Below the pieces are notes generated by a model. It did no database searches. It worked only from the letters and a program-made list of their open reading frames with translations, and had not been told where the DNA came from. This document shows positions 26,858-35,941 of a stretch of DNA of 64,000 nt, in pieces. Each line of letters begins with the position of its first letter. Position 1 is the first letter of the stretch. The DNA comes from Hydrogenophaga pseudoflava NBRC 102511. Its GTDB lineage: Bacteria; Pseudomonadota; Gammaproteobacteria; Burkholderiales; Burkholderiaceae_C. The stretch is taken from contig NZ_BCWQ01000008.1 of assembly GCF_001592285.1 (NCBI RefSeq), positions 148,715 to 212,714 of the forward strand, written 5' to 3'. Both the position numbers and the translations under genes were made by a program.

Positions 26858-28357
26858 TCAGGCGCGCTTCTTCTCGGGGTTTTCCTGCAGCATCTGCCGC
26901 GCGATCTCGCCGATGCGCGCCAGTGCCTGCATCTCCAGCGTGGTCCAGGGCCCGGAGAAGTTCAGGCGCAGGCAGTGCCGGTAGCGGTCGGTGGCGGTGA
27001 AGAATTCACCGGGGCCGAAGGTGATGCCTTCGGTGGCGCAGCGACGGAACAGTTCCATGGCCGAAAGGTCCGGTGCCAGCTCCAGCCACAGCGTGTCGCC
27101 CGAGGGCGGGTTGCTCACCTTGGTGCCCGGCGGGAAGTGGTGCGCGATCAGGCGGCGCGCCTCGTTGCGGCGCTGGTTCATGTAGGTGGTCAGGCGCCGC
27201 AGGTGGGCCTCGTAGCTGCCCTGGTTCAGCAGGTCGGCCAGGGCTTCCTCCAGCACCACCGGCGTGGCCGCGCCCTGCAGCCGCTTGTGCGAGGCCACGC
27301 TGTCGCGCCAGCGGCCGGCCTCGACCCAGCCCAGGCGGATGCCGGGCGTGAGCGTCTTGGCGAACGAACCGCAGACCATCACGTTGCCGTCGGTGTCGAA
27401 GGACTTGGCGGCCTTGCGGCGCTCGTCGCCGGCCAGCAGGTCGTTGAACACCACGTCCTCGATCAGCGGCACCCGCCGCTGCGCCAGCAGTTTCACCAGC
27501 TTCTGCTTGGCGCCCATCGGCATCACCGAACCCAGCGGGTTGGACAGCGTGGGCGCGGCCAGCACCGCCTTGACCGGCTGCGTGTCCAGCGCGAGCTCGA
27601 GCGCGGGCAGGGACAGGCCGGTGGCGGGGTGCGTGGGGATCTCCAGCACGCGCAGGCCCAGCGACTCGATCAGGTCGAGGTAGCCGAAGAAGGTGGGCGA
27701 CTCCAGCGCGACCACGTCGCCCGGCTGGGTCACGGCGCGCAGGCACAGGCTGACGGCCTGGGTGCAGCTGGCGGTGATGACGATGTGCGCCGCGTCCAGC
27801 GCGCAGCCCAGGTGCAGCGCGCGCCGGGCCACGGCCTGGCGCAGGGCCGGGCGGCCGGCGTCGGCCTTGTTATATTCGGTCAGGCTGTGGCGGTGCACGC
27901 GCGAGGCGCGGCCGATGGCGACGCGCAGGCGCTCCTCGTCGAACAGCGTGCTCTGTTCGGGCGCGAAGCCGCCGAAGCTGGCGCGGTCGCCCGGCTGGTG
28001 CAGCATGGCAAAGCCTTCGGAGCGCGTCTGCCGCTCCACCAGAAAGCTGCGCTGCGGCGGCGCGCTCAGGCCGGGCTGGGCGATGCGCTGCGGTCGCCGC
28101 ACGAAGTAGCCGGCCTTGGGGCGCGCATGCGCCAGGCCTTGCTCCTCCAGCTGGCGGTAGGCCTGCAGCGCGGTGGAGATCGACACGCCGTGCGCCACCG
28201 AGGTTTCGCGCACCGAGGGCAGGCGCTGGCCGGCCTTGAGGGTGCCGCCATGAATCAGTTGTGCCAGGGCCTGCGCGATCTGCTGGTACAGCGGCGTGTC
28301 GGGGGGCGACACCGGTGGAACCGGGCGCAGCGCGGGGGGCTGGGAGGGCTCGGGCAT
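26858..28357 (-). CDS. MocR-type regulator (GntR HTH fused to aminotransferase)
   Basis: This 499-residue protein has a GntR winged helix at about residues 20-95 (LYQQIAQALAQLIHGGTL, RLPSVRETSVAHGVS) joined to a fold-type I aminotransferase domain. The PLP lysine lies in CGSFAKTLTPGIRLGW near residue 335. Such proteins sense PLP or an amino compound and normally control a divergent gene; the DUF2917 gene at 28553 is divergent. A 7-bp palindrome in the intergenic space is a candidate operator. It is a regulator, not a metabolic aminotransferase. Confidence 0.92.
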   Translation of the reverse strand: MPEPSQPPALRPVPPVSPPDTPLYQQIAQALAQLIHGGTLKAGQRLPSVRETSVAHGVSISTALQAYRQLEEQGLAHARPKAGYFVRRPQRIAQPGLSAPPQRSFLVERQTRSEGFAMLHQPGDRASFGGFAPEQSTLFDEERLRVAIGRASRVHRHSLTEYNKADAGRPALRQAVARRALHLGCALDAAHIVITASCTQAVSLCLRAVTQPGDVVALESPTFFGYLDLIESLGLRVLEIPTHPATGLSLPALELALDTQPVKAVLAAPTLSNPLGSVMPMGAKQKLVKLLAQRRVPLIEDVVFNDLLAGDERRKAAKSFDTDGNVMVCGSFAKTLTPGIRLGWVEAGRWRDSVASHKRLQGAATPVVLEEALADLLNQGSYEAHLRRLTTYMNQRRNEARRLIAHHFPPGTKVSNPPSGDTLWLELAPDLSAMELFRRCATEGITFGPGEFFTATDRYRHCLRLNFSGPWTTLEMQALARIGEIARQMLQENPEKKRA

Positions 28358-28443
28358 GGACGGTCCATGCTAACCGAGCGCCGGCCAGCCGGCGCCGCCG
28401 GTGGTCTGCCGCCGACCAGCACAGTTGGCCGGCAAGCCGACCA

Positions 28444-28461
28444 CACAGATGCGGATCTGTG
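28444..28461. promoter_or_regulatory. Perfect palindrome between MocR and DUF2917 genes
   Basis: CACAGAT-GCGG-ATCTGTG is a 7-bp perfect inverted repeat with a 4-base centre, in the 195-bp divergent intergenic region. It is a candidate operator for the MocR-type regulator; a role as an RNA hairpin is less likely because no T run follows. Confidence 0.45.
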
Positions 28462-28552
28462 CGGCGCTGAGCGGGCATGCTGCCGGCCCGCTGTGTCTGT
28501 TGCGGTGGGGCGGAACGCCGGACAGTGGGGCCTCATTCACGAAAGGTCCGAC

Positions 28553-28891
28553 ATGTCCACCAGCCAGCCCCCCACCACCCGCCTGTTCCCGCTGCAGACC
28601 CGCGTGATCCACGCCAGCGCCGGCCTGCGGCTGCGCGTGGTCAGCGGCCGGCTCTGGCTGACGCAGCCGAACATGGCGCAGGACCTGTTCCTCGGCCCGG
28701 GCTCGGTGATTGATCTGCAGCAGGACTGGGTGGTGATCGGTGCCGACGCCGAACCCTCGCACACGCCGCAGGAGCACTACAGCGAGTACCTGCTCATGCC
28801 GCTGGTGGCGCCCGCACCGTCCTGGTTTCAGCGCTTGAGGAAGTCGCGGATCGCGAACAGGGTGAGGTCCGGGGTCTCCGTCATCTGGTGA
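28553..28891 (+). CDS. DUF2917 protein
   Basis: This 112-residue protein has the short beta-rich DUF2917 core (LRLRVVSGRLWLTQPNMAQDLFLGPGS broken around residues 25-50; GRLWLT is the signature). The last 20 residues overlap the hydrolase gene on the opposite strand by 64 bp, so its tail may not be conserved. DUF2917 genes often lie near regulators in Burkholderiales; function unknown. Confidence 0.75.
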   Translation: MSTSQPPTTRLFPLQTRVIHASAGLRLRVVSGRLWLTQPNMAQDLFLGPGSVIDLQQDWVVIGADAEPSHTPQEHYSEYLLMPLVAPAPSWFQRLRKSRIANRVRSGVSVIW

Positions 28892-29646
28892 TGGCCGACC
28901 GGCAGGGTCACCACCTGCACGGTTTTGCCCGCCGCCTGGGAGGTCTTGATCAACCCTTGTGCAGCCTTGGGCTGGGTCATCTGGTCCACGCCACCCAGCA
29001 GGAACAGCACCGGGCAGGTGAGGGCCGCCATGGCGGCCTCGCCGCCCGCGTAGCGGTCGCAGGCCACGAAGCCGCGGTGGAACACATTCACCTTGGGATT
29101 GCTGCGCAACACGCGCCGGCCCAGCGCCATGCCGGCGCCGTAGACCCAGGTGCCCGGGCCCAGAGCCGAGGGCGGCGCGGCCAGGGTGGAGCGCGAGAAC
29201 ACGTTGACCATGGTCAGCGCCTTCTCGGGTTCGTTCAGCGAGGCCTCGATCAGCGCGGGCGACACCTTCATCGGGAAGGCGGTGCCGACCAGCACCGTGT
29301 GCGTGACGCGCTCCTTGAGCCGAGCCGCCGCTTCCATGGCGATCAGCGAGCCCCAGCTGTGGCCGACCAGCGCGGCCTTCTGCACGCCGGCGGCGTCGAG
29401 CAGGGCGCCGATGAAGTCGGCCGCTTCCTCGACCGTGGAGGGGGCTTCGCCGGCGCTGCGGCAGTGGCCGGGCAGATCGACAGCCAGCACGTTGAAACCG
29501 TGGTTGGCGAGGTAGCGGCTCTGCAGGATCCAGACGCTGTGGTCGTTGAGCACGCCGTGGATGAACACCACGGTGGGCTTGGCGGGGTCGAAGGCCTTGC
29601 CGCCGGTGTAGCAGTAGGTGGTGGCGCCGTTGACGGTGAGTTCCAT
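28828..29646 (-). CDS. Alpha/beta hydrolase
   Basis: This 272-residue hydrolase has VVFIHGVLNDHSVW near residue 28, the nucleophile elbow LVGHSWGSLIA near 95, and a C-terminal VGHHQMTE with the likely catalytic His near 250. The ATG at 29646 overlaps the last base of the metY stop codon (TGATG), which indicates co-translation with metY. A GTG one codon earlier is possible. Known metX-type acyltransferases share this fold, but the key lid and motif of MetX are absent, so a homoserine acyltransferase role is not supported. Confidence 0.87.
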   Translation of the reverse strand: MELTVNGATTYCYTGGKAFDPAKPTVVFIHGVLNDHSVWILQSRYLANHGFNVLAVDLPGHCRSAGEAPSTVEEAADFIGALLDAAGVQKAALVGHSWGSLIAMEAAARLKERVTHTVLVGTAFPMKVSPALIEASLNEPEKALTMVNVFSRSTLAAPPSALGPGTWVYGAGMALGRRVLRSNPKVNVFHRGFVACDRYAGGEAAMAALTCPVLFLLGGVDQMTQPKAAQGLIKTSQAAGKTVQVVTLPVGHHQMTETPDLTLFAIRDFLKR

Positions 29647-30956
29647 CACGCACCTGCCTTTTCTGCGGCTTTGAGGGCACGCTTGAGGTCGTCGATCAGG
29701 TCGTCCGCATCCTCCAGCCCGATGGACAGGCGGATGGTGCCCGGGCCAATGCCGGCGCCCGCCAGCGCCTCGTCGCTCATGCGGAAGTGCGTGGTGCTGG
29801 CCGGGTGGATCACCAGCGAGCGGCAGTCGCCCACGTTGGCCAGGTGGCTGAAGAGCTTGAGGGCTTCGATGAAGGCCTTGCCCTGTTCACGAGAGCCCTT
29901 GATGTCGAAGCTGAACACCGAGCCCGCGCCCTTGGCGCCGTGCCTGAGCAGGCGGTTGGCCAGCGCATGGCTGGGGTGCGACTCGAGCAGCGGGTGACCG
30001 ACGCTGCCCACGAGCGGATGGCTGGCCAGGAAAGCAACCACCTTTTCGGTGTTGCTGATGTGGCGTTCCATGCGCAGCGGCAGGGTTTCCAGACCCTGCA
30101 GGATCAGCCAGGCGCTGTGCGGACTCAGGCAGGCGCCGAAGTCGCGCAGGCCCTCGCGGCGGGCGCGCAGCAGGAAGGCACCCACGGTGCTTTCCTCGCT
30201 GAAGGTCATGCCATGGAAGCCGTCGTAGGGCTCGGTCAACTCGGGGAATTGGCCCGAGGCGTCCCAGTCGAAGCTGCCGGCGTCCACCACCACACCGCCG
30301 ATGACGGTGCCGTGGCCGGAGAGGAACTTGGTGGCCGAGTGGTAGACCAGGTCGGCACCGTGCTCGAAGGGCTTGATGAGGTAGGGCGTGGTCAGCGTGC
30401 TGTCCACCAGCAGCGGCACCTTCGCCTCGTGCGCGATCTGCGCCACCGTCGGGATGTCCAGCACGTCCAGGCCCGGGTTGCCCACGGTCTCGCCGAAGAA
30501 CAGTTTCGTGTTTGGGCGCACCGCGGCCTTCCAGCCGTCGATGTCGCCGGGCTTGACGAAGGTGGTCTCGATGCCGAAGCGGCGCAGCGTGTAGTGCAGC
30601 AGGTTCTGGCTGCCGCCGTACAGCGCGGTGCTGGCGACGATGTGCGAACCGGCGCCCATGAGGGTGGCGATGGACAGGTGCAGCGCGGCCTGGCCGCTGG
30701 CCACCGAGATGGCGCCGATGCCGCCTTCGAGCGCGGCCATGCGCTGCTCGAACACCGCGTTGGTGGGGTTGCTGATGCGGCTGTAGACGTGGCCGGCGCG
30801 TTCGAGGTTGAACAGGGCGGCGGCGTGGTCGCTGGATTCGAAGACGAACGAGGTCGTCAGGTGGATGGGCACGGCGCGGGCGCCGGTGGAGGGGTCTGGG
30901 GCCGCACCGGCGTGCAGCGCCAGGGTGTCGAAGCCGGGGTCTGAATGGCCGGGCAT
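29646..30956 (-). CDS. metY: O-acetylhomoserine sulfhydrylase (aminocarboxypropyltransferase)
   Basis: This 436-residue Cys/Met-metabolism PLP enzyme combines O-acetyl- (or O-succinyl-) homoserine with sulfide or methanethiol to give homocysteine or methionine. Motifs are TTSFVFESSDHAAALF and YSRISNPTNAVFE at the N-terminus, the PLP lysine in HSATKFLSGHGT near 208, and RLSIGLED near the end. Length and the DHAAALF insertion favour MetY over MetZ or MetB. The start MPGHSDPGFDTLALHAG is normal for the family. Confidence 0.9.
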   Translation of the reverse strand: MPGHSDPGFDTLALHAGAAPDPSTGARAVPIHLTTSFVFESSDHAAALFNLERAGHVYSRISNPTNAVFEQRMAALEGGIGAISVASGQAALHLSIATLMGAGSHIVASTALYGGSQNLLHYTLRRFGIETTFVKPGDIDGWKAAVRPNTKLFFGETVGNPGLDVLDIPTVAQIAHEAKVPLLVDSTLTTPYLIKPFEHGADLVYHSATKFLSGHGTVIGGVVVDAGSFDWDASGQFPELTEPYDGFHGMTFSEESTVGAFLLRARREGLRDFGACLSPHSAWLILQGLETLPLRMERHISNTEKVVAFLASHPLVGSVGHPLLESHPSHALANRLLRHGAKGAGSVFSFDIKGSREQGKAFIEALKLFSHLANVGDCRSLVIHPASTTHFRMSDEALAGAGIGPGTIRLSIGLEDADDLIDDLKRALKAAEKAGA

Positions 30957-31076
30957 GCGTGTGTCTCCGAAGGTAACGTCCGGGCAGTCCCGGTGTGTTG
31001 TTCGCGCCGATTGTGGGCTATATTCATCTCCACGCCTGCTCAGCTGGCGACAGCATCCATCCCAAGGAGAAGTGCC

Positions 31077-31547
31077 ATGAAGGTCAGCGACATCCTGCGC
31101 GTCAAGGGCAACGCCCTCTACACCGTCACCCCCGAGGACTCCCTGGCCGACGCCGTCAAGCTCATGGACGAGAAGGACATCGGCTCGCTGGTCGTGATGT
31201 CCAACGGTCTGGTGGTCGGGATGCTCACCTTCCGCGAGGTCATCAAGACGCTGGTCAAGAACGGCGGCCAGCTGGGCACCACCACCGTCTACCGCGCCAT
31301 GGACCCAGGCCCGCTGACCTGCACCATGGCCACCGAGATGGACGAGGTCCGCCGCATGATGCTCGACCGCCATGCCCGCTACATGCCCGTGATCGAGAAC
31401 CGCATGCTGATGGGCGTGATCAGCTTCTACGACGTGGCCAAGGCCGTGGTGGACGCGCAGAACTTCGAGAACAAGATGCTCAAGGCCTACATCCGCGACT
31501 GGCCGGAGGAAGAGTCCGAAGGCAAGAACGAGCCGAACTTCCCCTGA
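31077..31547 (+). CDS. Two-CBS-domain protein
   Basis: This 156-residue protein is made of two CBS domains (about residues 8-60 and 72-130; LADAVKLMDEKDIGSLVVM and EVRRMMLDRHARYMPVIEN). Such pairs bind adenine nucleotides such as AMP, ATP or SAM and sense energy state. AAGGAG lies ahead of the ATG. A strong terminator follows, so it is monocistronic. Confidence 0.9.
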   Translation: MKVSDILRVKGNALYTVTPEDSLADAVKLMDEKDIGSLVVMSNGLVVGMLTFREVIKTLVKNGGQLGTTTVYRAMDPGPLTCTMATEMDEVRRMMLDRHARYMPVIENRMLMGVISFYDVAKAVVDAQNFENKMLKAYIRDWPEEESEGKNEPNFP

Positions 31548-31570
31548 TGGGTCTGTCCGTGACCCGAAGC

Positions 31571-31596
31571 AAAACGCCCCGCTCGCGGGGCGTTTT
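31571..31596. terminator. Terminator between CBS gene and aroC
   Basis: AAAACGCCCCG (31571-31581) and CGGGGCGTTTT (31586-31596) form an 11-bp perfect stem with loop CTCG. The T run is short (TTTT), and the A run on the other side makes it potentially bidirectional. It ends the CBS transcript 24 bp after its stop and precedes aroC by 21 bp. Confidence 0.85.
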
Positions 31597-31617
31597 GCTT
31601 GGCGATAATCGGAGCCC

Positions 31618-32718
31618 ATGAGCGGCAACACCTTCGGCACCCTGTTTTGCGTCACCAACTTCGGTGAATCCCACGGCCCGGCCATCGGCTGCGTGATCGA
31701 CGGCTGCCCGCCCGGCATGTCGCTGACCGAAGCCGACATCCAGCACGACCTGGACCGCCGCCGCCCCGGCACCAGCAAGTTCGTCACCCAGCGCAACGAG
31801 CCCGACGCCGTCGAGATTCTCAGTGGCGTGTACGAGGGCCGGACCACCGGCACGCCGATTGCCCTGCTGATCCGCAACACCGACCAGCGCAGCAAGGACT
31901 ACGGCAACATCCTGCAGACCTTCCGCCCCGGCCACGCCGACTACGCCTACTGGCAGAAGTACGGCATCCGCGACCCGCGCGGTGGTGGCCGCAGCTCGGC
32001 CCGCCTCACGGCGCCCACGGTGGCGGCCGGCGCCGTCGCCAGGAAGTGGCTCAAGGAGAAGTTCGGCACCACCTTCCACGCCTGCATGACGCAGATCGGC
32101 GAGGTACCGATCGGTTTCGAGAGCTGGGAGCATGTGCCCAACAACCCGTTCTTCGCCCCGGTGGCCGATGTGTCGGCGCTGGAGGCCTACATGAACGAAC
32201 TGCGCAAGAGCGGCGATTCGTGTGGCGCGCGCCTGCGCGTGGTCGCGAAGAACATGCCGGTGGGCCTGGGCCAGCCGCTGTACGACAAGCTGGACGCCGA
32301 CATCGCCTACGCCATGATGGGCCTGAACGCCGTCAAGGGTGTTGAGATCGGCGCCGGTTTTGCGTCGGTGGCCGACAAGGGCAGCACCCACGGCGACTCG
32401 CTCACCCCGAACGGCTTCGTCGGCAACAAGGCGGGCGGCGTGCTCGGCGGCATCAGCACCGGGCAGGACCTGGACGTGTCGGTCGCGATCAAGCCCACCA
32501 GTTCCATCCTGGTCCCGCGCGACTCCATCGACGTGGCAGGCCAGCCGACCGAGGTCATCACCAAGGGCCGCCACGACCCCTGCGTCGGCATCCGCGCCGC
32601 GCCCATCATGGAAGCCCTGCTGGCCCTGGTGGTGATGGACCACGCGCTGCGCCACCGTGCGCAGTGCGGCGATGTGACGGTCGAGACACCGGATATCGCT
32701 GCCGCGTCGCGTGCCTGA
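31618..32718 (+). CDS. aroC: Chorismate synthase
   Basis: This 366-residue AroC forms chorismate from EPSP using reduced FMN, the last step of the shikimate pathway. All family signatures are present: [18 protein letters not shown] near residue 18, [14 protein letters not shown] near 102, [14 protein letters not shown] near 118, and KPTSSI near 293. It overlaps the next gene by 8 bp. Confidence 0.97.
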   Translation: MSGNTFGTLFCVTNFGESHGPAIGCVIDGCPPGMSLTEADIQHDLDRRRPGTSKFVTQRNEPDAVEILSGVYEGRTTGTPIALLIRNTDQRSKDYGNILQTFRPGHADYAYWQKYGIRDPRGGGRSSARLTAPTVAAGAVARKWLKEKFGTTFHACMTQIGEVPIGFESWEHVPNNPFFAPVADVSALEAYMNELRKSGDSCGARLRVVAKNMPVGLGQPLYDKLDADIAYAMMGLNAVKGVEIGAGFASVADKGSTHGDSLTPNGFVGNKAGGVLGGISTGQDLDVSVAIKPTSSILVPRDSIDVAGQPTEVITKGRHDPCVGIRAAPIMEALLALVVMDHALRHRAQCGDVTVETPDIAAASRA

Positions 32719-33880
32719 ACAGCGCAAGCAACTCCTGCCCTTCGCGGCCCTGTCCGCGAGTTACTTCGCGCACATCGGCTTCTTCAACCCCTACCTGCCG
32801 CTCTGGCTGAAAGACCTGGGGTTCGGGCTGTTCGCCATCAGCGTGCTGACCTCGGTGCAGTCGGCGACGCGCCTGTTCGCGCCCTACGCCTGGGGCACGC
32901 TCTCCGACCGCACGGGCGAGCGCGTCAAGCTGCTGCGCTATGGGGCCACGGCGGCGCTGGTCTTCTCGCTGGCGCTGTGGTTTCCGCTGGGCCCGGTTGC
33001 GCTGTTTGCCGTGCTGCTGCTGATGTTCACCCATACCAGCGCCATGATGCCGATGAGCGAGGCCGCGTTGGCGCACCTGGTCAGCCAGGGCGGGGCGTTC
33101 GACGCAAAACGCTATGGCCGCGTGCGGCTCTGGGGCTCGCTGGGCTTCCTGCTCACGGTGATGGTGGCCGGCTGGTGGTTCGAACACTTCGGGCTCGGTC
33201 ATTTCCCGGCATGGACGCTGTTGACCCTGGTGGCGGTGGTGGCCAGCGTCTGGTGGCTGCCCGACCACAAGGAGGCGGCGCACCACGACGACGACCACCC
33301 CGCCATCTGGCCGCTGCTCAGGCAGTCCGCGGTGCGCTGGTTCTTCGCGTCGGTGTTCTTCCACATCCTCGCGCACATCGCCATCTACGTCTTCTTCTCG
33401 CTCTACCTGGACAGCCTGGGCTACAGCAAGACGGTGATCGGACTCTTGTGGGCGGTGTCGGTGTTGATCGAGATCGGCTGGTTCTTCACCCAGGGGCGCT
33501 GGCTGCCCCGGCTCAGCCTGACCGGCTGGCTGGTGCTGGCCTCGGCACTGATGGTGCTGCGCATGGGCCTGACCGCCGGCCTGCCGCAGGTCTGGCCGCT
33601 GCTGCTGGCCGCGCAGGCGCTGCACGCCATCACCTTCGCGGCGCACCACACGGTCTGCATCGCACTGATCTCGCACCACTTTCCCGGCCGGCTGCGCGGG
33701 CGCGGCCAGGCGCTGTACACCGTGATCGGCTACGGCCTGCCGGGCACGCTCGGCGGGCTGGGCGGCGGCGTGCTGTCGTCGGCGCTGGGCCTGGCCAGCG
33801 TGTTCTGGCTGGCGGGCGCGCTGGCGGGGGTGGCGACGCTGTGCGCCTGGCGCCTGCGCCGGCTGGAGCACCGCGCCTAG
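32711..33880 (+). CDS. MFS transporter (HcaT/phenylpropionate-type)
   Basis: This 389-residue inner-membrane protein has about 11-12 helices and resembles the MFS_1-like/HcaT group: an [10 protein letters not shown] start, [14 protein letters not shown], and [14 protein letters not shown] near residue 340. It starts with GTG at 32711, inside the last codons of aroC, implying translational coupling. HcaT takes up 3-phenylpropionate in E. coli; the substrate here is unknown. It converges on the IclR gene with a 4-bp overlap. Confidence 0.85.
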   Translation: MPEQRKQLLPFAALSASYFAHIGFFNPYLPLWLKDLGFGLFAISVLTSVQSATRLFAPYAWGTLSDRTGERVKLLRYGATAALVFSLALWFPLGPVALFAVLLLMFTHTSAMMPMSEAALAHLVSQGGAFDAKRYGRVRLWGSLGFLLTVMVAGWWFEHFGLGHFPAWTLLTLVAVVASVWWLPDHKEAAHHDDDHPAIWPLLRQSAVRWFFASVFFHILAHIAIYVFFSLYLDSLGYSKTVIGLLWAVSVLIEIGWFFTQGRWLPRLSLTGWLVLASALMVLRMGLTAGLPQVWPLLLAAQALHAITFAAHHTVCIALISHHFPGRLRGRGQALYTVIGYGLPGTLGGLGGGVLSSALGLASVFWLAGALAGVATLCAWRLRRLEHRA

Positions 33881-34707
33881 ATCAGGTTGCGCAGCCCGCG
33901 CGCCGCTTCCTGCAGCACCGGCAGCACGCGCTTGACCGCATCCTCGCTGCTTTCCTGGTTGATCGGCATGGTGACGCTGATCGCGCCGTGCACATCGTTG
34001 TTGCGGTCCAGCAGAGGCACGGCGATACCGCGGTGGTTCAGTTCCAGCTGCTGTTCCGACAACACCCAGCCCTGGCGCCGGCAGCGTTTGAGTTCTGCGC
34101 GCAGCTGGTCCTTGCTGGAGACGGTGAATGAGGTGAAGGCGCGCAATGGATGCGCCAGCAGCCACTCGTTCAGGCTGGGCTCGCTGAGCATCGACAGAAT
34201 GGCCAGGCCGGCAGCGGTGACCTGGGCGGGCACGCGCGTGCCCAGCATGTAGCCTTCGAACATGTGCCTTGGCGACCCACCGCGGGCGATGTAGACGGCG
34301 TCCTCGCCGTCCAGCACCGCGAGATACGCGATCTCCTGGGTGCCGCCCACGATCCGCTGGAGAAAGGGTTGCACCTGTCTTGGCAGGCGCGCCGACTCCA
34401 GATACGCATGCCCCAGCCGCATGATGCGCGGCATCAGCCAGAACAGCTTGCCGTCGGTGCCCACATAGCCCAGGTGCGCCAAGGTCAGCAGGTAACGCCG
34501 CGCAGCGGTGCGGGTCAGGCTGCAGCGCGCGCCGGCCTGGCTGGCGGTCAGGCGCGGGTGCTGGTCGTCGAAGGCTTCGATGATGGCCAGCCCTTTTTCA
34601 AGACCGGCGATCCAGTCGCGGCGTTCAAGCGCGGGATGCCCCCGCCCGGGCGCAGACGCAGCCGCCGTTGCCGCGCGCGCACTGTCGATGGTGGTCCGGG
34701 AGTTCAT
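33877..34707 (-). CDS. IclR-family regulator (PcaR/PobR-like)
   Basis: This 276-residue regulator has an N-terminal winged HTH at about residues 32-95 (GLAIIEAFDDQHPRLTASQA) and an IclR effector domain. The arrangement ARCSLTRTAARRYLLTLAHLGYV is typical of the PcaR/PcaU/PobR group, which controls protocatechuate and hydroxybenzoate pathways. It is divergent from the tctCBA-HPPD-DSD operon; a GATCGAT-rich palindrome lies between. It most likely controls that operon in response to an aromatic or dehydroshikimate-type ligand. Confidence 0.88.
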   Translation of the reverse strand: MNSRTTIDSARAATAAASAPGRGHPALERRDWIAGLEKGLAIIEAFDDQHPRLTASQAGARCSLTRTAARRYLLTLAHLGYVGTDGKLFWLMPRIMRLGHAYLESARLPRQVQPFLQRIVGGTQEIAYLAVLDGEDAVYIARGGSPRHMFEGYMLGTRVPAQVTAAGLAILSMLSEPSLNEWLLAHPLRAFTSFTVSSKDQLRAELKRCRRQGWVLSEQQLELNHRGIAVPLLDRNNDVHGAISVTMPINQESSEDAVKRVLPVLQEAARGLRNLI

Positions 34708-34737
34708 GGGGGAGGCATTGGGGGAAGTACCAGAAAT

Positions 34738-34775
34738 GATCGATGATTGATCGATGTCGATCGATTATCGATCAA
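34738..34775. promoter_or_regulatory. IclR-type operator, GATCGAT-rich palindrome
   Basis: TTGATCGAT (34747-34755) and ATCGATCAA (34767-34775) form a perfect 9-bp inverted repeat with 11 bases between. The centre and left flank hold two more GATCGAT copies (34738-34744 and within CGATCGAT 34758-34765). It lies 31 bp from the iclR start and 100 bp from tctC, as expected for an operator acting on both. Confidence 0.7.
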
Positions 34776-34874
34776 TTGGGCGGCCCAGAAGTAGGAAGTT
34801 GGCCGTTCCTTTCATAGAGTGCTCGGGTGTTCCCGGCTATTTCCGTTTTTCCACCCAACCTTGGAGACATCACC

Positions 34875-35864
34875 ATGAACCTTCGCCGTCAATTCCTGGC
34901 CACGGTCGCGCTGGCCGCCTTTTCCACGATCGGTGCCGCACAGGGCTTTCCTGACCGTGAACTGAGCGGGGTGATCCAGTGGGGCGCCGGCGGCGCCAGC
35001 GACGTGGTCAGCCGCGCGCTGGCGCCGGTGGCCGAGGAGGCGCTGGGCAAGAAGATCGTGCTGCAGAACAAGCCGGGCGGCGTCGGCGCCATCGCCACGA
35101 ACTTCGTGTACCAGCAGCCCAGCGACGGCTACACGCTGCTGTTCGGTGCCGAAAACCCGCAGCTGCACCCGGTGTTGGCCATCAGCGAGCTGGACTACAG
35201 CAAGTTCTACCCGGTCACCATCGCCGCCCGCGGCAATGTGCTGCTGGTGACCAACGCCGCCAAGCCCTGGAAGGGCTTCAAGGACATGCTGGCCGAGATC
35301 CAGGCCAATCCTGGCAAGGTGAAGCAGGGGTCCACCGGCGCCGGCGGCCTGCCCTTCACCGTGGGGGCCATGGTGTCGACAGCCACCAAATTTCCGGTCA
35401 CCTCGGTGCCGTTCGATGGCGACGGCCCGGGTCTGACGGCGCTGCTGGGCGGCCATGTGGACTTCATGTTCGTGGGTGCGGGTGCGGCCGCCGAGCACAT
35501 CAAGGCCGGCCGCCTGAAGGCGCTGGCGGTGGTGGATGAGAAGCCGTTCGGCGATGTGCCGCCGATCACACAGGACCTGCCGACGCTGGAGAAGTACCTG
35601 CCCTGGGGGCCGTTCTACGGCGTGTTCGTCAAGCGCGATGTGCCGGATGCGGTCAAGGCCAGGCTGACGGCGGCGTTCAAGAAGGCCGGCGACGATCCGA
35701 AGTTCCGCGAACTGATGGCCAGCCGTGGCAACGTGATGATGAACATCTCGGGCGCCGAAGCCGATGCTTTCCTCAAGAAGTGGCAGTCGGTCACTTCCTG
35801 GACCTACCAGGAAGTGGGCGTCGCCAAGAAGAACCCGGCCGAGCTGGGCATCGCCAAGCCCTGA
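34875..35864 (+). CDS. tctC: TTT transporter substrate-binding protein (Bug/TctC)
   Basis: This 329-residue periplasmic protein has a signal peptide (residues 1-22, hydrophobic LATVALAAFSTIGAA). The Bug fold shows VIQWGAGGASDVVSRALAP near residue 34, NKPGGVGAIATNFVY near 60, and VPFDGDGPGLTALLGGHVDFM near 175. It captures a carboxylate for TctAB. It heads the operon tctC-tctB-tctA-HPPD-DSD. An intercistronic hairpin follows, as expected for a binding protein made in excess. Confidence 0.92.
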   Translation: MNLRRQFLATVALAAFSTIGAAQGFPDRELSGVIQWGAGGASDVVSRALAPVAEEALGKKIVLQNKPGGVGAIATNFVYQQPSDGYTLLFGAENPQLHPVLAISELDYSKFYPVTIAARGNVLLVTNAAKPWKGFKDMLAEIQANPGKVKQGSTGAGGLPFTVGAMVSTATKFPVTSVPFDGDGPGLTALLGGHVDFMFVGAGAAAEHIKAGRLKALAVVDEKPFGDVPPITQDLPTLEKYLPWGPFYGVFVKRDVPDAVKARLTAAFKKAGDDPKFRELMASRGNVMMNISGAEADAFLKKWQSVTSWTYQEVGVAKKNPAELGIAKP

Positions 35865-35878
35865 GCGTCCGCATGTCC

Positions 35879-35909
35879 GCAGCCTGTCCGGTCCCGGCCG
35901 GACGGCTGC
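35879..35909 (+). terminator. Intercistronic hairpin between tctC and tctB
   Basis: GCAGCC-T-GTCCGG (35879-35891) pairs with CCGGAC-GGCTGC (35898-35909), leaving a 6-base loop and one bulged base. No T run follows, so it is probably not a full terminator. It may be an RNA-stabilising or partial-stop element that raises tctC over tctBA. Confidence 0.5.
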
Positions 35910-35941
35910 GCGTTTGTGCCTGAACCCTTGCGTAACCCACC

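Noticed and set aside
28828..29646. Homoserine O-acetyltransferase (MetX)
   Set aside because: It is next to metY and of the same fold, but is too short and lacks the MetX motifs and lid region.
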